From Pseudosulfitobacter koreensis (lineage in GTDB: Bacteria > Pseudomonadota > Alphaproteobacteria > Rhodobacterales > Rhodobacteraceae): a DNA stretch of 64,000 nucleotides. Under the pieces are notes generated by a model. That model did not search any database. It saw nothing but the letters and a program-made list of their open reading frames with translations, and had not been told where the DNA came from. Positions 26,775-36,566 of the stretch are shown here, piece by piece. The translations under genes and the position numbers were made by a program. Location of the stretch: positions 372,001-436,000 of the forward strand of contig NZ_JANKJG010000002.1 in the NCBI RefSeq assembly GCF_024733015.1. Reading direction: 5' to 3'. Within the stretch, counting starts at the first letter, position 1, and every line of letters starts with the position of its first letter.

Positions 26775-27968
26775 ATGATAGAAACCGATATCCTGATTTC
26801 CGGCGGCGGCGTCGCGGGGCTGACTGCCGCGGCGGCCTTTGGCACCGCGGGCTTCGACGTGATCTGCGTCGATCCCGCCGCGCCGATCACCGAACGCGAG
26901 GCCGCTGGTGCCGACATGCGCACCACCGCCATGTTGCAACCCGCCCGCGAGGTGCTGCAAACCGCAGGGCTGTGGGAGAAGCTGGAGCCCTATGCCGCCC
27001 CGCTCAAGATCATGCGCATCGTCGATGCCGGGGGCGATGCGGGCACCCCCCGTCTGACCCGTGATTTCCGGGCTGCGGATATCTCTGACTTGCCGTTCGG
27101 GTGGAACCTGCCCAACTGGCGGCTGCGGCGCGAGATGGTGGCGCGGCTGGACGACCTGCCCAATGTCGACTTCCGCCCAGGCACCGGCACGGACAGCCTG
27201 CTGACCCGCACCGCCGAGGCACGGGTACGGCTGACCGACGGCACGCGCGTGCGCACCAAGCTGGTCATTGCCGCCGATGGGCGCAACTCACCAATGCGGC
27301 AGGCCGCTGGCATCGACGTGAAAACAACGCGCTACGGGCAAAAGGCGCTGGCCTTCGCCGTCACGCACCCGATCCCGCACGACAATGTATCAACCGAAGT
27401 GCACCGCACCGGCGGGCCGTTCACGCTGGTGCCGCTGCCCGATCACGAGGGGCTGCCCTGCTCTGCCGTGGTCTGGATGGACGACGGCCCCGCGACGCAG
27501 GCGCGCATGACGCTGGATGTGGCAGAGTTCGAGGCCGAGATGTCGACGCGCAGTTGCCACCTCTTTGGGCCGCTGACGCTGGCATCGAACCGCACGATCT
27601 GGCCGATCATCAGCCAGCAGGCCGCGCGCCTCAGCGGTCAGCGGATCGCCTTGATGGCCGAGGCCGCGCATGTGGTGCCGCCCATCGGCGCGCAGGGTCT
27701 GAACATGAGCCTCGCCGATCTTTCCACCCTGCTGGACCTGGCCCTGGCGCGGCACGAGCACTTGGGCGACGCGCAGATGCTGGATGCCTACCACGATGCG
27801 CGTATCCGCGACGTCAGCGTCCGGGTGGCAGGCATTGACGCGCTGAACCGCGCCTCGCAGGTCAGCACGCCCGCGCTGAGGGATGCGCGGGCGCTGGGGT
27901 TGAATGCGCTCTATGCGCTGGCCCCGGTGCGCAAGACGCTGATGCAGATGGGTCTCGGGGTCCGCTAA
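26775..27968 (+). CDS. UbiH/UbiF-family FAD monooxygenase
   Basis: 397 residues. The Rossmann motif SGGGVAGLTAAAAFG is near the N-terminus, and the second FAD motif reads MAEAAHVVPPIGAQGLNMS (about 290-310) where most relatives have GDAAH; the Asp is Glu here. These enzymes hydroxylate the ubiquinone ring. The exact ring position cannot be told from sequence, and no other ubi gene is adjacent. It is followed by a large palindromic element. Confidence 0.9.
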   Translation: MIETDILISGGGVAGLTAAAAFGTAGFDVICVDPAAPITEREAAGADMRTTAMLQPAREVLQTAGLWEKLEPYAAPLKIMRIVDAGGDAGTPRLTRDFRAADISDLPFGWNLPNWRLRREMVARLDDLPNVDFRPGTGTDSLLTRTAEARVRLTDGTRVRTKLVIAADGRNSPMRQAAGIDVKTTRYGQKALAFAVTHPIPHDNVSTEVHRTGGPFTLVPLPDHEGLPCSAVVWMDDGPATQARMTLDVAEFEAEMSTRSCHLFGPLTLASNRTIWPIISQQAARLSGQRIALMAEAAHVVPPIGAQGLNMSLADLSTLLDLALARHEHLGDAQMLDAYHDARIRDVSVRVAGIDALNRASQVSTPALRDARALGLNALYALAPVRKTLMQMGLGVR

Positions 27969-28068
27969 AGCACTTCTCGGAAAACATAACTTAACAGCCA
28001 TCTCTTAACGCGTTGAAATCTTTGATTTCAGGCAGCGTTAAGAGATTCAGTTTTTTTTCGAAAGTGCT
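27969..28068. repeat. Nested palindromic element
   Basis: Outer arms AGCACTT (27969-27975) and AAGTGCT (28062-28068) enclose a perfect 12-bp stem ATCTCTTAACGC / GCGTTAAGAGAT (28000-28011, 28035-28046), whose loop holds another perfect 7-bp hairpin TGAAATC-ttt-GATTTCA (28014-28030). A run of eight T (28051-28058) follows. It fills the gap between convergent genes and can act as a terminator for the plus-strand gene. Confidence 0.8.
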
Positions 28069-28074
28069 ATAAGC

Positions 28075-29199
28075 CTACACCACCTTGTCCAGAACGGTTT
28101 TCAGACGCGCAAGCGTGGCGTCCACGTCATAAAGCTTGTCCAGCCCGAACAGCCCCAGCCGGAAGGTCGAGAAATCCGCAGGCTCATCACAGGCCAGCGG
28201 CACACCGGCGGCGATCTGCATGCCTTCGGCGGCGAACTTCTTGCCGTTCTGAATCTGAGGATCGGCGGTATAGGACACCACGACACCCGGCGCGCCAAAG
28301 CCTTCCGCCGCGACAGACACCACGCCCCGGTCCGCCAGCATCCGGCGCACAGCGTCGCCCAGCTGCCACTGCGCCTCTTTCAGGCGACCAAAGCCGTAAT
28401 CGCGGGTTTCCACCATCGTATCGCGGAACGCGCGCAGCGCATCAGTGGGCATCGTGGCATGATAGGCATGACCCCCGTTTTCATAGGCCAGCATGATCTG
28501 GTGCCATTTTTTGAGATCAATCGCAAAGCTGTCGGACGTGGTCTGTTCCATCCGCGCCAGCGCGCGGTCGGACAGCATCACCAGCCCGGCAGAGGGCGAC
28601 GCACTCCACCCCTTTTGCGGCGCGGACAGCAGCACATCGACGCCCAGCTTGCGCATATCAACCCAGGCACAGCCCGACGCAATGCAATCCAGCACCATCA
28701 GCGCGCCGACCTCATGCGCCGCCGCTGCCATCTCCGCGATATAATCATCGGGCAGGATCACCCCGGCGCTGGTTTCCACATGCGGGGCGAACACGATCTC
28801 GGGCTTGCCCTCGCGGATGGCCGTCACAACCTCGTCGATCGGCGCGGGCGCAAAGGGGGACGGCGACGCGTTGCCGGTCTGGCGCGCCTTCAGCACGGTC
28901 GCTTCGCCGGTCAGATCGCCGCTTTCGAGGATCTGGCTCCAGCGGTAGCTGAACCAGCCGTTGCGCACGACCAGCACGCGGGCGCCACGGGCGAACTGAC
29001 GGGCCACCGCTTCCATGCCATAGGTGCCGCCGCCGGGCACGATGGCCACGGCATCGGCACCGTAGACCTCTTTCAGCAGGGCCGAGATATCCTTCATCAC
29101 CTTCTGAAAGGTGGCGGACATGTGGTTCAGCGACCTGTCGGTGAAAACGACCGAGAATTCATCCATCCCTTGCGGGTCAACGGTATCAAGCAATGCCAT
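28075..29199 (-). CDS. Class V aminotransferase (alanine-glyoxylate/serine-glyoxylate type)
   Basis: 374 residues. PLP-dependent fold type I enzyme; the Schiff-base lysine is in LLSAPQKGWSASPS (about 195) and the PLP-binding Asp in LMVLDCIASGCAW. The N-terminal GGGTYGMEAVARQF binds cofactor phosphate. Family members transaminate glyoxylate with serine or alanine, or act on other small amines such as 2-aminoethylphosphonate. No serine-cycle genes are adjacent, so the substrate is open. Upstream lie the two AsnC regulators, in the same direction. Confidence 0.87.
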   Translation of the reverse strand: MALLDTVDPQGMDEFSVVFTDRSLNHMSATFQKVMKDISALLKEVYGADAVAIVPGGGTYGMEAVARQFARGARVLVVRNGWFSYRWSQILESGDLTGEATVLKARQTGNASPSPFAPAPIDEVVTAIREGKPEIVFAPHVETSAGVILPDDYIAEMAAAAHEVGALMVLDCIASGCAWVDMRKLGVDVLLSAPQKGWSASPSAGLVMLSDRALARMEQTTSDSFAIDLKKWHQIMLAYENGGHAYHATMPTDALRAFRDTMVETRDYGFGRLKEAQWQLGDAVRRMLADRGVVSVAAEGFGAPGVVVSYTADPQIQNGKKFAAEGMQIAAGVPLACDEPADFSTFRLGLFGLDKLYDVDATLARLKTVLDKVV

Positions 29200-29261
29200 G
29201 GCGGGCCTCCTTCAATTTGGCGTTTCACCACACCTAAGCCGACCGTGCGACAAAAGCCAGA

Positions 29262-29720
29262 TCAGCCGATGGGGCCGCTCAATCGCTCTTCGCTCAGCAG
29301 CACGTTGGCCTCGACATCGCCCGCCCCCGGCAGCGTCATGATCCGCCGCCGCAGCACCCGCTCAAAGTCGGGCAGATCGCGCGCCACCACGCGCAGGCGG
29401 TAGTCATAGAGGCCGAGAACATGCTCCACCGTCTGCACCTCGGGGATGGCGGTGACCGCGCGCTCGAAATCCTCCAGGCTGACGCGGCCCTTGGTGGCCA
29501 GCTTCACCCCCAGGAACACCGTCACGCCAAAGCCCACCGCTTCGGCGTCGATCTGCAAGCGGTGGCCTGTGATCACGCCGCTGTCCTTCAGCCGCTTGAT
29601 CCGCCGCCAGGTGGCAGGTTGCGACAGGCCCAGATCACGCCCCAGCGCGCCGGCACTTTGCGTGGCGTCCAGGGCCAGCGCCCGCAGCAATGCGCGGTCG
29701 ATGTCATCGAGGTCCATCAT
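29262..29720 (-). CDS. Lrp/AsnC-family regulator (second of pair)
   Basis: 152 residues. The N-terminal helix-turn-helix (DDIDRALLRALALDATQSAG; LSQPATWRRIKRLKDSGVI) is followed by an RAM effector-binding domain (VEHVLGLYDYRLRVVA). The ATG overlaps the TGA of the first regulator (ATGA at 29717-29720), so the two are translationally coupled and may form heteromers. A second ATG directly follows at 29717. Confidence 0.9.
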   Translation of the reverse strand: MMDLDDIDRALLRALALDATQSAGALGRDLGLSQPATWRRIKRLKDSGVITGHRLQIDAEAVGFGVTVFLGVKLATKGRVSLEDFERAVTAIPEVQTVEHVLGLYDYRLRVVARDLPDFERVLRRRIMTLPGAGDVEANVLLSEERLSGPIG

Positions 29721-30172
29721 ATCGGCAACCGCTCGTCGGATTTGATCCGCGCCACGTGCATCAGCGGCTCGATGTCCGAGATATGCGGCAGGGTCAGCAC
29801 ACGCGTGCGGTAGATCCGCTGGTAATGCGCCATATCCTGCGCGATCACCGACAAGCGCACATCGACGCGGCCCAGAAAAGTCTGTATCTCCACCACCTCG
29901 GGCACCTCGCGCGCAGCTTTCAGGAACGCGTCGAAGGCCACCGCGACCGTCTTGTCCAGCGTCACCCGCAACGACACCTCGACCGTATAGCCCAACGCCT
30001 GCCAGTCGATCACCGCCCGCACGCCCTTGACCGCCCCGGTGTCCATAAGCCGCATCTGCCGTCGCTGCACCCGCGCGGGTGTCATCCCGCATCGCTCGGC
30101 CAACTCGGCTGGCGTCAGCGTGGGGTCCGCCTGCCATTGACGCAATATGCGTCGATCCAGATCATCAAGCAT
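29717..30172 (-). CDS. Lrp/AsnC-family regulator (first of pair)
   Basis: 151 residues with the same layout: HTH (DDLDRRILRQWQADPTLTPA; CGMTPARVQRRQMRL) and RAM domain (IQTFLGRVDVRLSVIA). Divergent from ilvC, a typical target of leucine-responsive regulators, so control of ilvC is a reasonable guess. An upstream in-frame ATG at 30193 would add seven residues. The two paralogues share the fold but differ through most of their length. Confidence 0.9.
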   Translation of the reverse strand: MLDDLDRRILRQWQADPTLTPAELAERCGMTPARVQRRQMRLMDTGAVKGVRAVIDWQALGYTVEVSLRVTLDKTVAVAFDAFLKAAREVPEVVEIQTFLGRVDVRLSVIAQDMAHYQRIYRTRVLTLPHISDIEPLMHVARIKSDERLPI

Positions 30173-30211
30173 GAATTTCACACCCTTTGCCATTCAGGCG
30201 AATGATTCACC

Positions 30212-30233
30212 CTTCATCTTGCCAAATAAACTC
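30212..30233 (+). repeat. Dispersed intergenic repeat, copy C (truncated)
   Basis: CATCTTGCCAAATAAACTC differs by one base from the head of copies B and D but lacks the following hairpins. It lies between the AsnC pair and ilvC. Confidence 0.6.
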
Positions 30234-30290
30234 AAAATCCTACGCTGACCATCACCATTTCCCTGTCTATGGTGCGCCCCAGAGACATAG

Positions 30291-31328
<1,038 letters not shown>

Positions 31329-31353
31329 GCCGCTTCCAAGCGCAGCAAGACAG

Positions 31354-31384
31354 AAGCCCCGGTTGAAACGCCGGGGCTTTTTTC
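31354..31384 (+). terminator. Intrinsic terminator of ilvC
   Basis: AAGCCCCGG-ttgaaacg-CCGGGGCTT forms a 9-bp stem followed by further T residues (TTTTTT through 31383). Confidence 0.95.
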
Positions 31385-31492
31385 GTGGTATGGCCCGATG
31401 CGGGTGGCTTCGCTGCAAATCCCCTCGACTTCCCGAGTTTCAAATGCTTTGAGCATCACCGACGCACAGCGCAACCAAGGCACAGACCCTGC

Positions 31493-32425
31493 ATGACACA
31501 AGCCCCCGAAATTACCGGCAAAAGCTGGGCGTTGGTCGCCATCCTCGGCTTTACGTGGGGGGCGACGTTCCTGGTGACGGAACTGGCGTTGACCGGCATT
31601 ACGCCGTTCTGGCTGGCCGCCGGGCGCATCGGTTTTGCCGCAGTGTTGATGCTGGTGATCTGGCAGGCCATGGGCGGCAAGCTCTTCGTGACGCGCCCCG
31701 ATGCGGGCGCGCTGACAACGCTGGTCGCCATCGGCGCGGGCAGTTCGGCGGTGCCGTTCATGTTGCTGGCCTGGGGTCAGCAATACGTGACGTCGGGCTT
31801 TGCCGGTGTCTCCATGGCCTCGGTCGCGTTGACGGTTCTGCCGCTGGCGCATTTTCTGGTGCCGGGCGAACGGCTGACCTGGCGGCGCACCTGCGGTTTT
31901 CTGATCGGCTTTGCAGGCGTCTGCGTTCTGATCGGCGGGCGCGCTTTCGAAAGCACCGGCGCGGGGCTTGAAACTGCGGGCCGCATGGCGTGCATCGCCG
32001 CCGCCTGTTGCTATGGCATCTCGTCCATCCTGATGCGCCGCCTGCCCGCAGTCGATCCCATTGGCCTCAGCACCGTTTTGCTGCTGGTGGCCACCGCCAT
32101 CGTGGTTCCCGCCGCCCTGATCGTCGAAGGGCTGCCGCCCCTGCCCTCGACCCAAACCTTGCTGATCATCGCCTTTTTGGGGCTGGTGCCCACGGCGTTG
32201 GCCAACTTCCTGCGCGTCACGGTGATCCGCTCGGCGGGGCCGGTGTTCATGTCGCTGACCAACTATCAGGTGCCGATCTGGTCGGTCCTGATGGGCATTG
32301 TGCTCTTGGGCGAGCCCGCGCCACCGTCCCTGCTGCTGGCGCTGATCCTGATTCTGGCGGGTGTCGGCCTCAGCCAATATGGCGCGCTCAAACGTTTGTT
32401 CGCGGCCAGACGCGCCGCTCGGTAG
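31493..32425 (+). CDS. EamA/DMT-family transporter
   Basis: 310 residues, ten transmembrane helices made of two EamA repeats (about 10-140 and 155-295). The second repeat has the typical MSLTNYQVPIWSVLMGIVLLGE. Drug/metabolite family exporter with unknown substrate. The ATG at 31493 places the first helix normally (SWALVAILGFTWGATFLV). It converges with glmM with a 6-base gap. Confidence 0.9.
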   Translation: MTQAPEITGKSWALVAILGFTWGATFLVTELALTGITPFWLAAGRIGFAAVLMLVIWQAMGGKLFVTRPDAGALTTLVAIGAGSSAVPFMLLAWGQQYVTSGFAGVSMASVALTVLPLAHFLVPGERLTWRRTCGFLIGFAGVCVLIGGRAFESTGAGLETAGRMACIAAACCYGISSILMRRLPAVDPIGLSTVLLLVATAIVVPAALIVEGLPPLPSTQTLLIIAFLGLVPTALANFLRVTVIRSAGPVFMSLTNYQVPIWSVLMGIVLLGEPAPPSLLLALILILAGVGLSQYGALKRLFAARRAAR

Positions 32426-32431
32426 CCGGGA

Positions 32432-33775
32432 TCAGGCCACCGCCGTCTCGACCGCATCCACCACCGCGTTCACCGCATCGTCCAGTATCTGCGCATCGAC
32501 GCTTTCGGCCATGACCCGGATCAGCGGCTCGGTGCCCGAGGTGCGGATCAGCAGGCGGCCGTTACCCTGCAGGCGCGCTTCGGCGTCAGCGATCGCGGCC
32601 TTGACCGAGGCGTTGTCCAGCGGTGCCTGCCCATCGGAATAACGTACATTTTTCAGCAATTGTGGTACAGGATCGAAACTGTGCAGCAGCGTGCTGGCCG
32701 TCTGATCCGAGCGGAGCATGACCGACAGGAACTGCAAACCGGCCAGCAACCCGTCGCCCGTGGTCGAATGGTCGGTCATCACGATATGGCCGGACTGTTC
32801 ACCGCCCAGATTGAACCCGCCCGCGCGCATCCGTTCCACCACATAGCGGTCGCCCACGTTTGTACGTTCCAGCCGCAGGCCGCGCCCTTCCAAAAAGCAT
32901 TCCAGCCCCAGGTTCGACATCACCGTGGCGACCAGCGCGTTGCCTTTCAGCTTGCCCTCGTCGGCCCAGCGGGCGGCCATCAGCGCCATGAGCTGGTCGC
33001 CATCGCCTACCTTGCCGTTCTCGTCGATCAGGATCACCCGGTCGGCATCGCCATCCAGACAGATGCCCACATCCGCACCATGCGCCACCACAGCCTCGGC
33101 AGCGGTCTGGGGATGGGTCGAGCCGCAGCCCTGGTTGATGTTATAGCCGTTCGGGCTGACCCCCACGGGGATCACGGTCGCGCCCAGTTCCCAAAGCGCT
33201 TCGGGCGCAACGCGGTGCGCGGCTCCGTTGGCGCAGTCGATGACCACTTTCAGCCCGTCGAGACGCATCTGCCGGGGGAAAGACGACTTGATCCGTTCAA
33301 TATAGCGGAACCGCCCGTCGTCGATGCGCTTGGCACGCCCGATCTGGCCCGCGTCGATCAGCTCGACACCGTCGCGCACCAGCGCCTCGATCTCGGCCTC
33401 GGCAGCGTCGGACAGCTTGAACCCGTCGGGGCCGAAGAACTTGATCCCGTTGTCCTGCGCCGGGTTGTGACTGGCCGAAATCATCACCCCCAGATCGGCG
33501 CGCATCGAGCGTGTCAGCAGCCCCACCGCAGGAGTGGGCACCGGGCCCAGCAACAGCACGTTCATGCCCATCGACGTCAGCCCGGCGGTCAGCGCGTTTT
33601 CGAACATATAGCCCGACAAGCGCGTGTCCTTGCCGATCACGACGCGGTGCGCGCTGCTGCCATCGCGTTTGAAATAGCGTCCGACCGCAGCGCCGATGCG
33701 CAGTGCGGTTTCGGCTGTCATGTTGCCGGTGTTCGCGGTGCCGCGAATGCCGTCCGTCCCAAAGAGTTTTTTCAT
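32432..33775 (-). CDS. glmM: Phosphoglucosamine mutase
   Basis: 447 residues. Interconverts glucosamine-6-phosphate and glucosamine-1-phosphate on the path to UDP-GlcNAc. The phosphoserine loop is MISASHNP with Ser102; the Mg2+ loop is DGDADR (about 240); the sugar-binding GGEQSGH and the phosphate-binding [12 protein letters not shown] are intact. Its ATG overlaps the TGA of folP by four bases, so it is coupled to folate genes, an order also seen in other proteobacteria. Confidence 0.97.
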   Translation of the reverse strand: MKKLFGTDGIRGTANTGNMTAETALRIGAAVGRYFKRDGSSAHRVVIGKDTRLSGYMFENALTAGLTSMGMNVLLLGPVPTPAVGLLTRSMRADLGVMISASHNPAQDNGIKFFGPDGFKLSDAAEAEIEALVRDGVELIDAGQIGRAKRIDDGRFRYIERIKSSFPRQMRLDGLKVVIDCANGAAHRVAPEALWELGATVIPVGVSPNGYNINQGCGSTHPQTAAEAVVAHGADVGICLDGDADRVILIDENGKVGDGDQLMALMAARWADEGKLKGNALVATVMSNLGLECFLEGRGLRLERTNVGDRYVVERMRAGGFNLGGEQSGHIVMTDHSTTGDGLLAGLQFLSVMLRSDQTASTLLHSFDPVPQLLKNVRYSDGQAPLDNASVKAAIADAEARLQGNGRLLIRTSGTEPLIRVMAESVDAQILDDAVNAVVDAVETAVA

Positions 33776-34782
33776 GACGCCTGATGTGCCACAGAGGCGC
33801 GCCAGAGGGCAATGGCCTGCGTGTGCAGCGCAACGTCATGGGCGCGGATCAGCTGAACGCCCTGCCCCAGAGCGGCAAGTGCCACGCCCACCGATCCGGG
33901 GCCACGCTGCGACGCGTCGGGCACATCGGCCAGCGTGCCGATGAACCGCTTGCGCGACACGCCCAACAGGATCGGCACCCCGAGCCCGTGAAACAGCGAC
34001 AAGCGGTTCAGCAGCGCCGTGTTGTGATCCAGCGTCTTGCCGAAACCGATGCCGGGGTCGGCGATGATCCGGTCGCGGGAGATGCCCTGGTCCGTCAGTG
34101 CGTTGATCCGGTCGCGCAGGAAATCGTAGACGTCCAGCAGCACGTCGTCATAGCGCGGATCGTGGTGCATCGTCGCGGGATCGCCTTGGGCATGCATCAC
34201 GCAGACCGGTGCTGCCCGGTCTGCGCAAAGCGGTGCAAGCTCCGCGTCATAGGTGAAGCCCGCCACGTCGTTGACCACGTCGGCACCTGCGTCGAGTGCG
34301 GCCGCAGCCACGGCGGCCTTGCGCGTGTCGATGGAGATCGGCGTGTCGATGCCTGCCGCGCGGATCGCGGCGATGACCGGCGCGGTGCGGCCAATCTCAT
34401 CGGGCACCTCGACGGTCGCGGCACCGGGGCGAGTGGATTCGCCGCCGATGTCGATCATCGCCGCACCTTCGCGTACCATCTGCACCGCATGGGCGGCAGC
34501 GCCCTCGCCCGAGTGTTGCCCACCATCAGAGAAGCTGTCAGGCGTAACGTTAAGAATGCCCATCACTTGCGGACGGTCCCAGTGCAGGCCGGCAATCGCT
34601 GGCCGGTCCGAGGTCAGCGGAGCCAGATCACCATCGCATTGCGTGGCGGGGATCACGACGGGCGCACGGTCCCGTTCCAAAATCTCGACATGGGTGAACC
34701 AACCCCAGCCGCCAGCCAGTGCCTGCGCATCGTCGGGGCGCGCAGACCCCACCTGCACCAAGGGCCGGAAATATTGCGTCAA
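33772..34782 (-). CDS. folP: Dihydropteroate synthase
   Basis: 336 residues. Joins dihydropterin pyrophosphate and p-aminobenzoate; the target of sulfonamides. Signature one, [16 protein letters not shown], begins near residue 73; signature two is [13 protein letters not shown]; other binding loops are DPGIGFGKT and GVSRKRFIG. The TTG at 34782 is chosen because it overlaps the TGA of folB (TTGA), as the next pair also overlaps. That leaves an N-terminal extension of about 70 residues relative to the 270-residue core. Confidence 0.93.
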   Translation of the reverse strand: MTQYFRPLVQVGSARPDDAQALAGGWGWFTHVEILERDRAPVVIPATQCDGDLAPLTSDRPAIAGLHWDRPQVMGILNVTPDSFSDGGQHSGEGAAAHAVQMVREGAAMIDIGGESTRPGAATVEVPDEIGRTAPVIAAIRAAGIDTPISIDTRKAAVAAAALDAGADVVNDVAGFTYDAELAPLCADRAAPVCVMHAQGDPATMHHDPRYDDVLLDVYDFLRDRINALTDQGISRDRIIADPGIGFGKTLDHNTALLNRLSLFHGLGVPILLGVSRKRFIGTLADVPDASQRGPGSVGVALAALGQGVQLIRAHDVALHTQAIALWRASVAHQAS

Positions 34783-35702
34783 AGCGTGGCGTCCGTAACC
34801 GAGACCGCGCGCAGCGGCACCGACGCATCGGCGGGCAGATCGGCACCGATCACTAACATCTCGCTGGCGTGATAGGTCGACGCGAACCACGCCGCCAGCG
34901 CCACAGCATCCGAAGGCTGCACCGACGGCCCCTCGACCGCGTCGAGCACGATCTTGGACGGGGCCCAAACGCAGCTCTGGCCGTTTTTCATCGCCCAATC
35001 CAGTTCGGTGTGCGTCTCGACCACCACGCAGCGCGCGTCACGCGCGGCCAGCACCCAGGCGTTCTGCTCGATCGCCAGCAGGTCGATGCGCCGCTGGGTC
35101 CAGCGGTGCCCTGATTGCGGTGCCGGGACATCCGATGGCCCCACGCAAAAGATCAGCGGACGGCCCGCCGCCTGCAACTGGTCGATCCAGCCCGTAAGAT
35201 GCGGCGAAGCGATGGCCGCGTTGCCCAGATAGACCAGTTCAGGGTGCAGGATGTCGTCTTCGGCCTCGACCAAGGCACTGTCGCCCGCACGGGTGCGCAC
35301 GATCTCGACGCCCAATGCACCGGGGCCGCGGTCCATCTTTTCGATGCGCACGAAGGCGCGAACCGCCTGCGGTTCGATCAGGATGCGGTCGGCCACACGT
35401 TCGGCCAGCGTTTCCAGCAGGTTCAGCCGCTCTTCGGCCAGTTCGTGCGCGATGGCCTCGGTGACCTTGTCGTAGCTGAGGATTCGGTCGACGTCGTCGT
35501 CGATGGGGCCGGTCAGCGGCTGCACCTCGACCACGATGTTGAACTTGATGCGCTGGGTCTTGCCGCGCTCGGCCTGGAATGCGCCAATTTCCACGTCCAC
35601 GGCATAATCACGAACCGATATCCTGTCGAGGGGCGTGCCGTCGTCCGTGGCCGCCGACCGTTCGGACGGATGCGCAAAAGCAAGGTGGATTTCAGAGGCC
35701 AT
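34779..35702 (-). CDS. folB: Dihydroneopterin aldolase with an extra C-terminal domain
   Basis: 307 residues, more than twice the 120 of a plain FolB. Residues about 30-140 form the aldolase (ISVRDYAVDVEIGAFQAERG; LSYDKVTEAI; LAERVADRILIEPQAV) that turns dihydroneopterin into hydroxymethyl-dihydropterin. The remaining 165 residues are a separate domain; its end (VWAPSKIVLDAVEGPSVQPS then DAVALAAWFASTYHASEMLV) resembles the C-terminal part of small amino-acid-kinase proteins, though key glycine-rich loops are not obvious. First gene of folB-folP-glmM. The start at 35702 gives MASEIHLAF. Confidence 0.87.
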   Translation of the reverse strand: MASEIHLAFAHPSERSAATDDGTPLDRISVRDYAVDVEIGAFQAERGKTQRIKFNIVVEVQPLTGPIDDDVDRILSYDKVTEAIAHELAEERLNLLETLAERVADRILIEPQAVRAFVRIEKMDRGPGALGVEIVRTRAGDSALVEAEDDILHPELVYLGNAAIASPHLTGWIDQLQAAGRPLIFCVGPSDVPAPQSGHRWTQRRIDLLAIEQNAWVLAARDARCVVVETHTELDWAMKNGQSCVWAPSKIVLDAVEGPSVQPSDAVALAAWFASTYHASEMLVIGADLPADASVPLRAVSVTDATL

Positions 35703-35806
35703 GGCGTCGCGTCCCAACAGAAGTTGGCGCCCTTCTAACGCCCCCGTCCTCGAAACGACAGTGGCAAAGACGGCACCGCACCGCCCAAAGGCGGCGCGCG
35801 AAGCGA

Positions 35807-36445
35807 TCAGTTCGACGCGGTGCGATAGGTGTCGCGGTAGAACAGGTGCACACCAATGCGCGCGGTCTGGGTATAGACCTTGCTCCAGCGCGGGTTCACG
35901 GCGGTGGTGTGATAGTGCGTGGCCCCCGACGTGAGCTTGGGCGCAGAGCCGTCCAGCACGGCGCGCGCCACCTTGGCCACGCGGTTAAAGGCACCTTGTT
36001 CGCGGATCTTCTCGGCGTTGCCATCGCAGGTATAGGTGAACTGGCACTGATACCGCTTGCCGGTGCCCTGGTTGATCACGGCGCAAACCGAACCGGGAAA
36101 ACGGCCCGACTTCACGCGGTTCATGATCACCTCGGCTACGGCGAACTGGCCCTTGACGGTCTCGCCGCGCGCCTCGAAGTACAACGCCTCGGCCAGGCAG
36201 CGCCATTCGTTGCCGCCCTCGGCCTTGGGCTGGTGGTCCAGCCAGGCGCTGGTGAACTGCATGCCCTCATGGCTGGTGGTGGGCGGTGAAATCATCGCTT
36301 GCAAACGATCCTGCGAGAGGGACTGCAGACCTTGTCGTTCGGTCTTGAGCAGTGTCAGAGCCTCTTTTTCGGAGGCAGAGGCAGGAACGGTACACAGGCC
36401 AAAGGCGAGTGCGGAGCAGAGCAATAAAATTTTCATCAGACCCAT
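35807..36445 (-). CDS. SleB-type cell wall hydrolase
   Basis: About 212 residues. A signal peptide (LLLCSALAFGLCTVPASASE) directs it to the periplasm. The SleB/Hydrolase_2 domain covers about 85-205: LAEALYFEARGE with the catalytic Glu, VAEVIMNRVKSGRFPGSVCAVI, QCQFTYTCDG and GATHYHT. These are lytic transglycosylases or amidases acting on peptidoglycan. The first codon is uncertain: TTG 36460, ATG 36445 or ATG 36436 are all in frame. It lies upstream of no obvious operon partner. Confidence 0.9.
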   Translation of the reverse strand: MGLMKILLLCSALAFGLCTVPASASEKEALTLLKTERQGLQSLSQDRLQAMISPPTTSHEGMQFTSAWLDHQPKAEGGNEWRCLAEALYFEARGETVKGQFAVAEVIMNRVKSGRFPGSVCAVINQGTGKRYQCQFTYTCDGNAEKIREQGAFNRVAKVARAVLDGSAPKLTSGATHYHTTAVNPRWSKVYTQTARIGVHLFYRDTYRTASN

Positions 36446-36566
36446 CGCAAGCAGTTTCAATGCGGGTGATCTAACGAAAACCTCTAAAAGAATCTACCGC
36501 CGCTGCCTTTTTGTCGCAGGCGGGCCGGGGCGCGCCGCGTTTTGAGGGGCGAAAAACCGGGATCTG

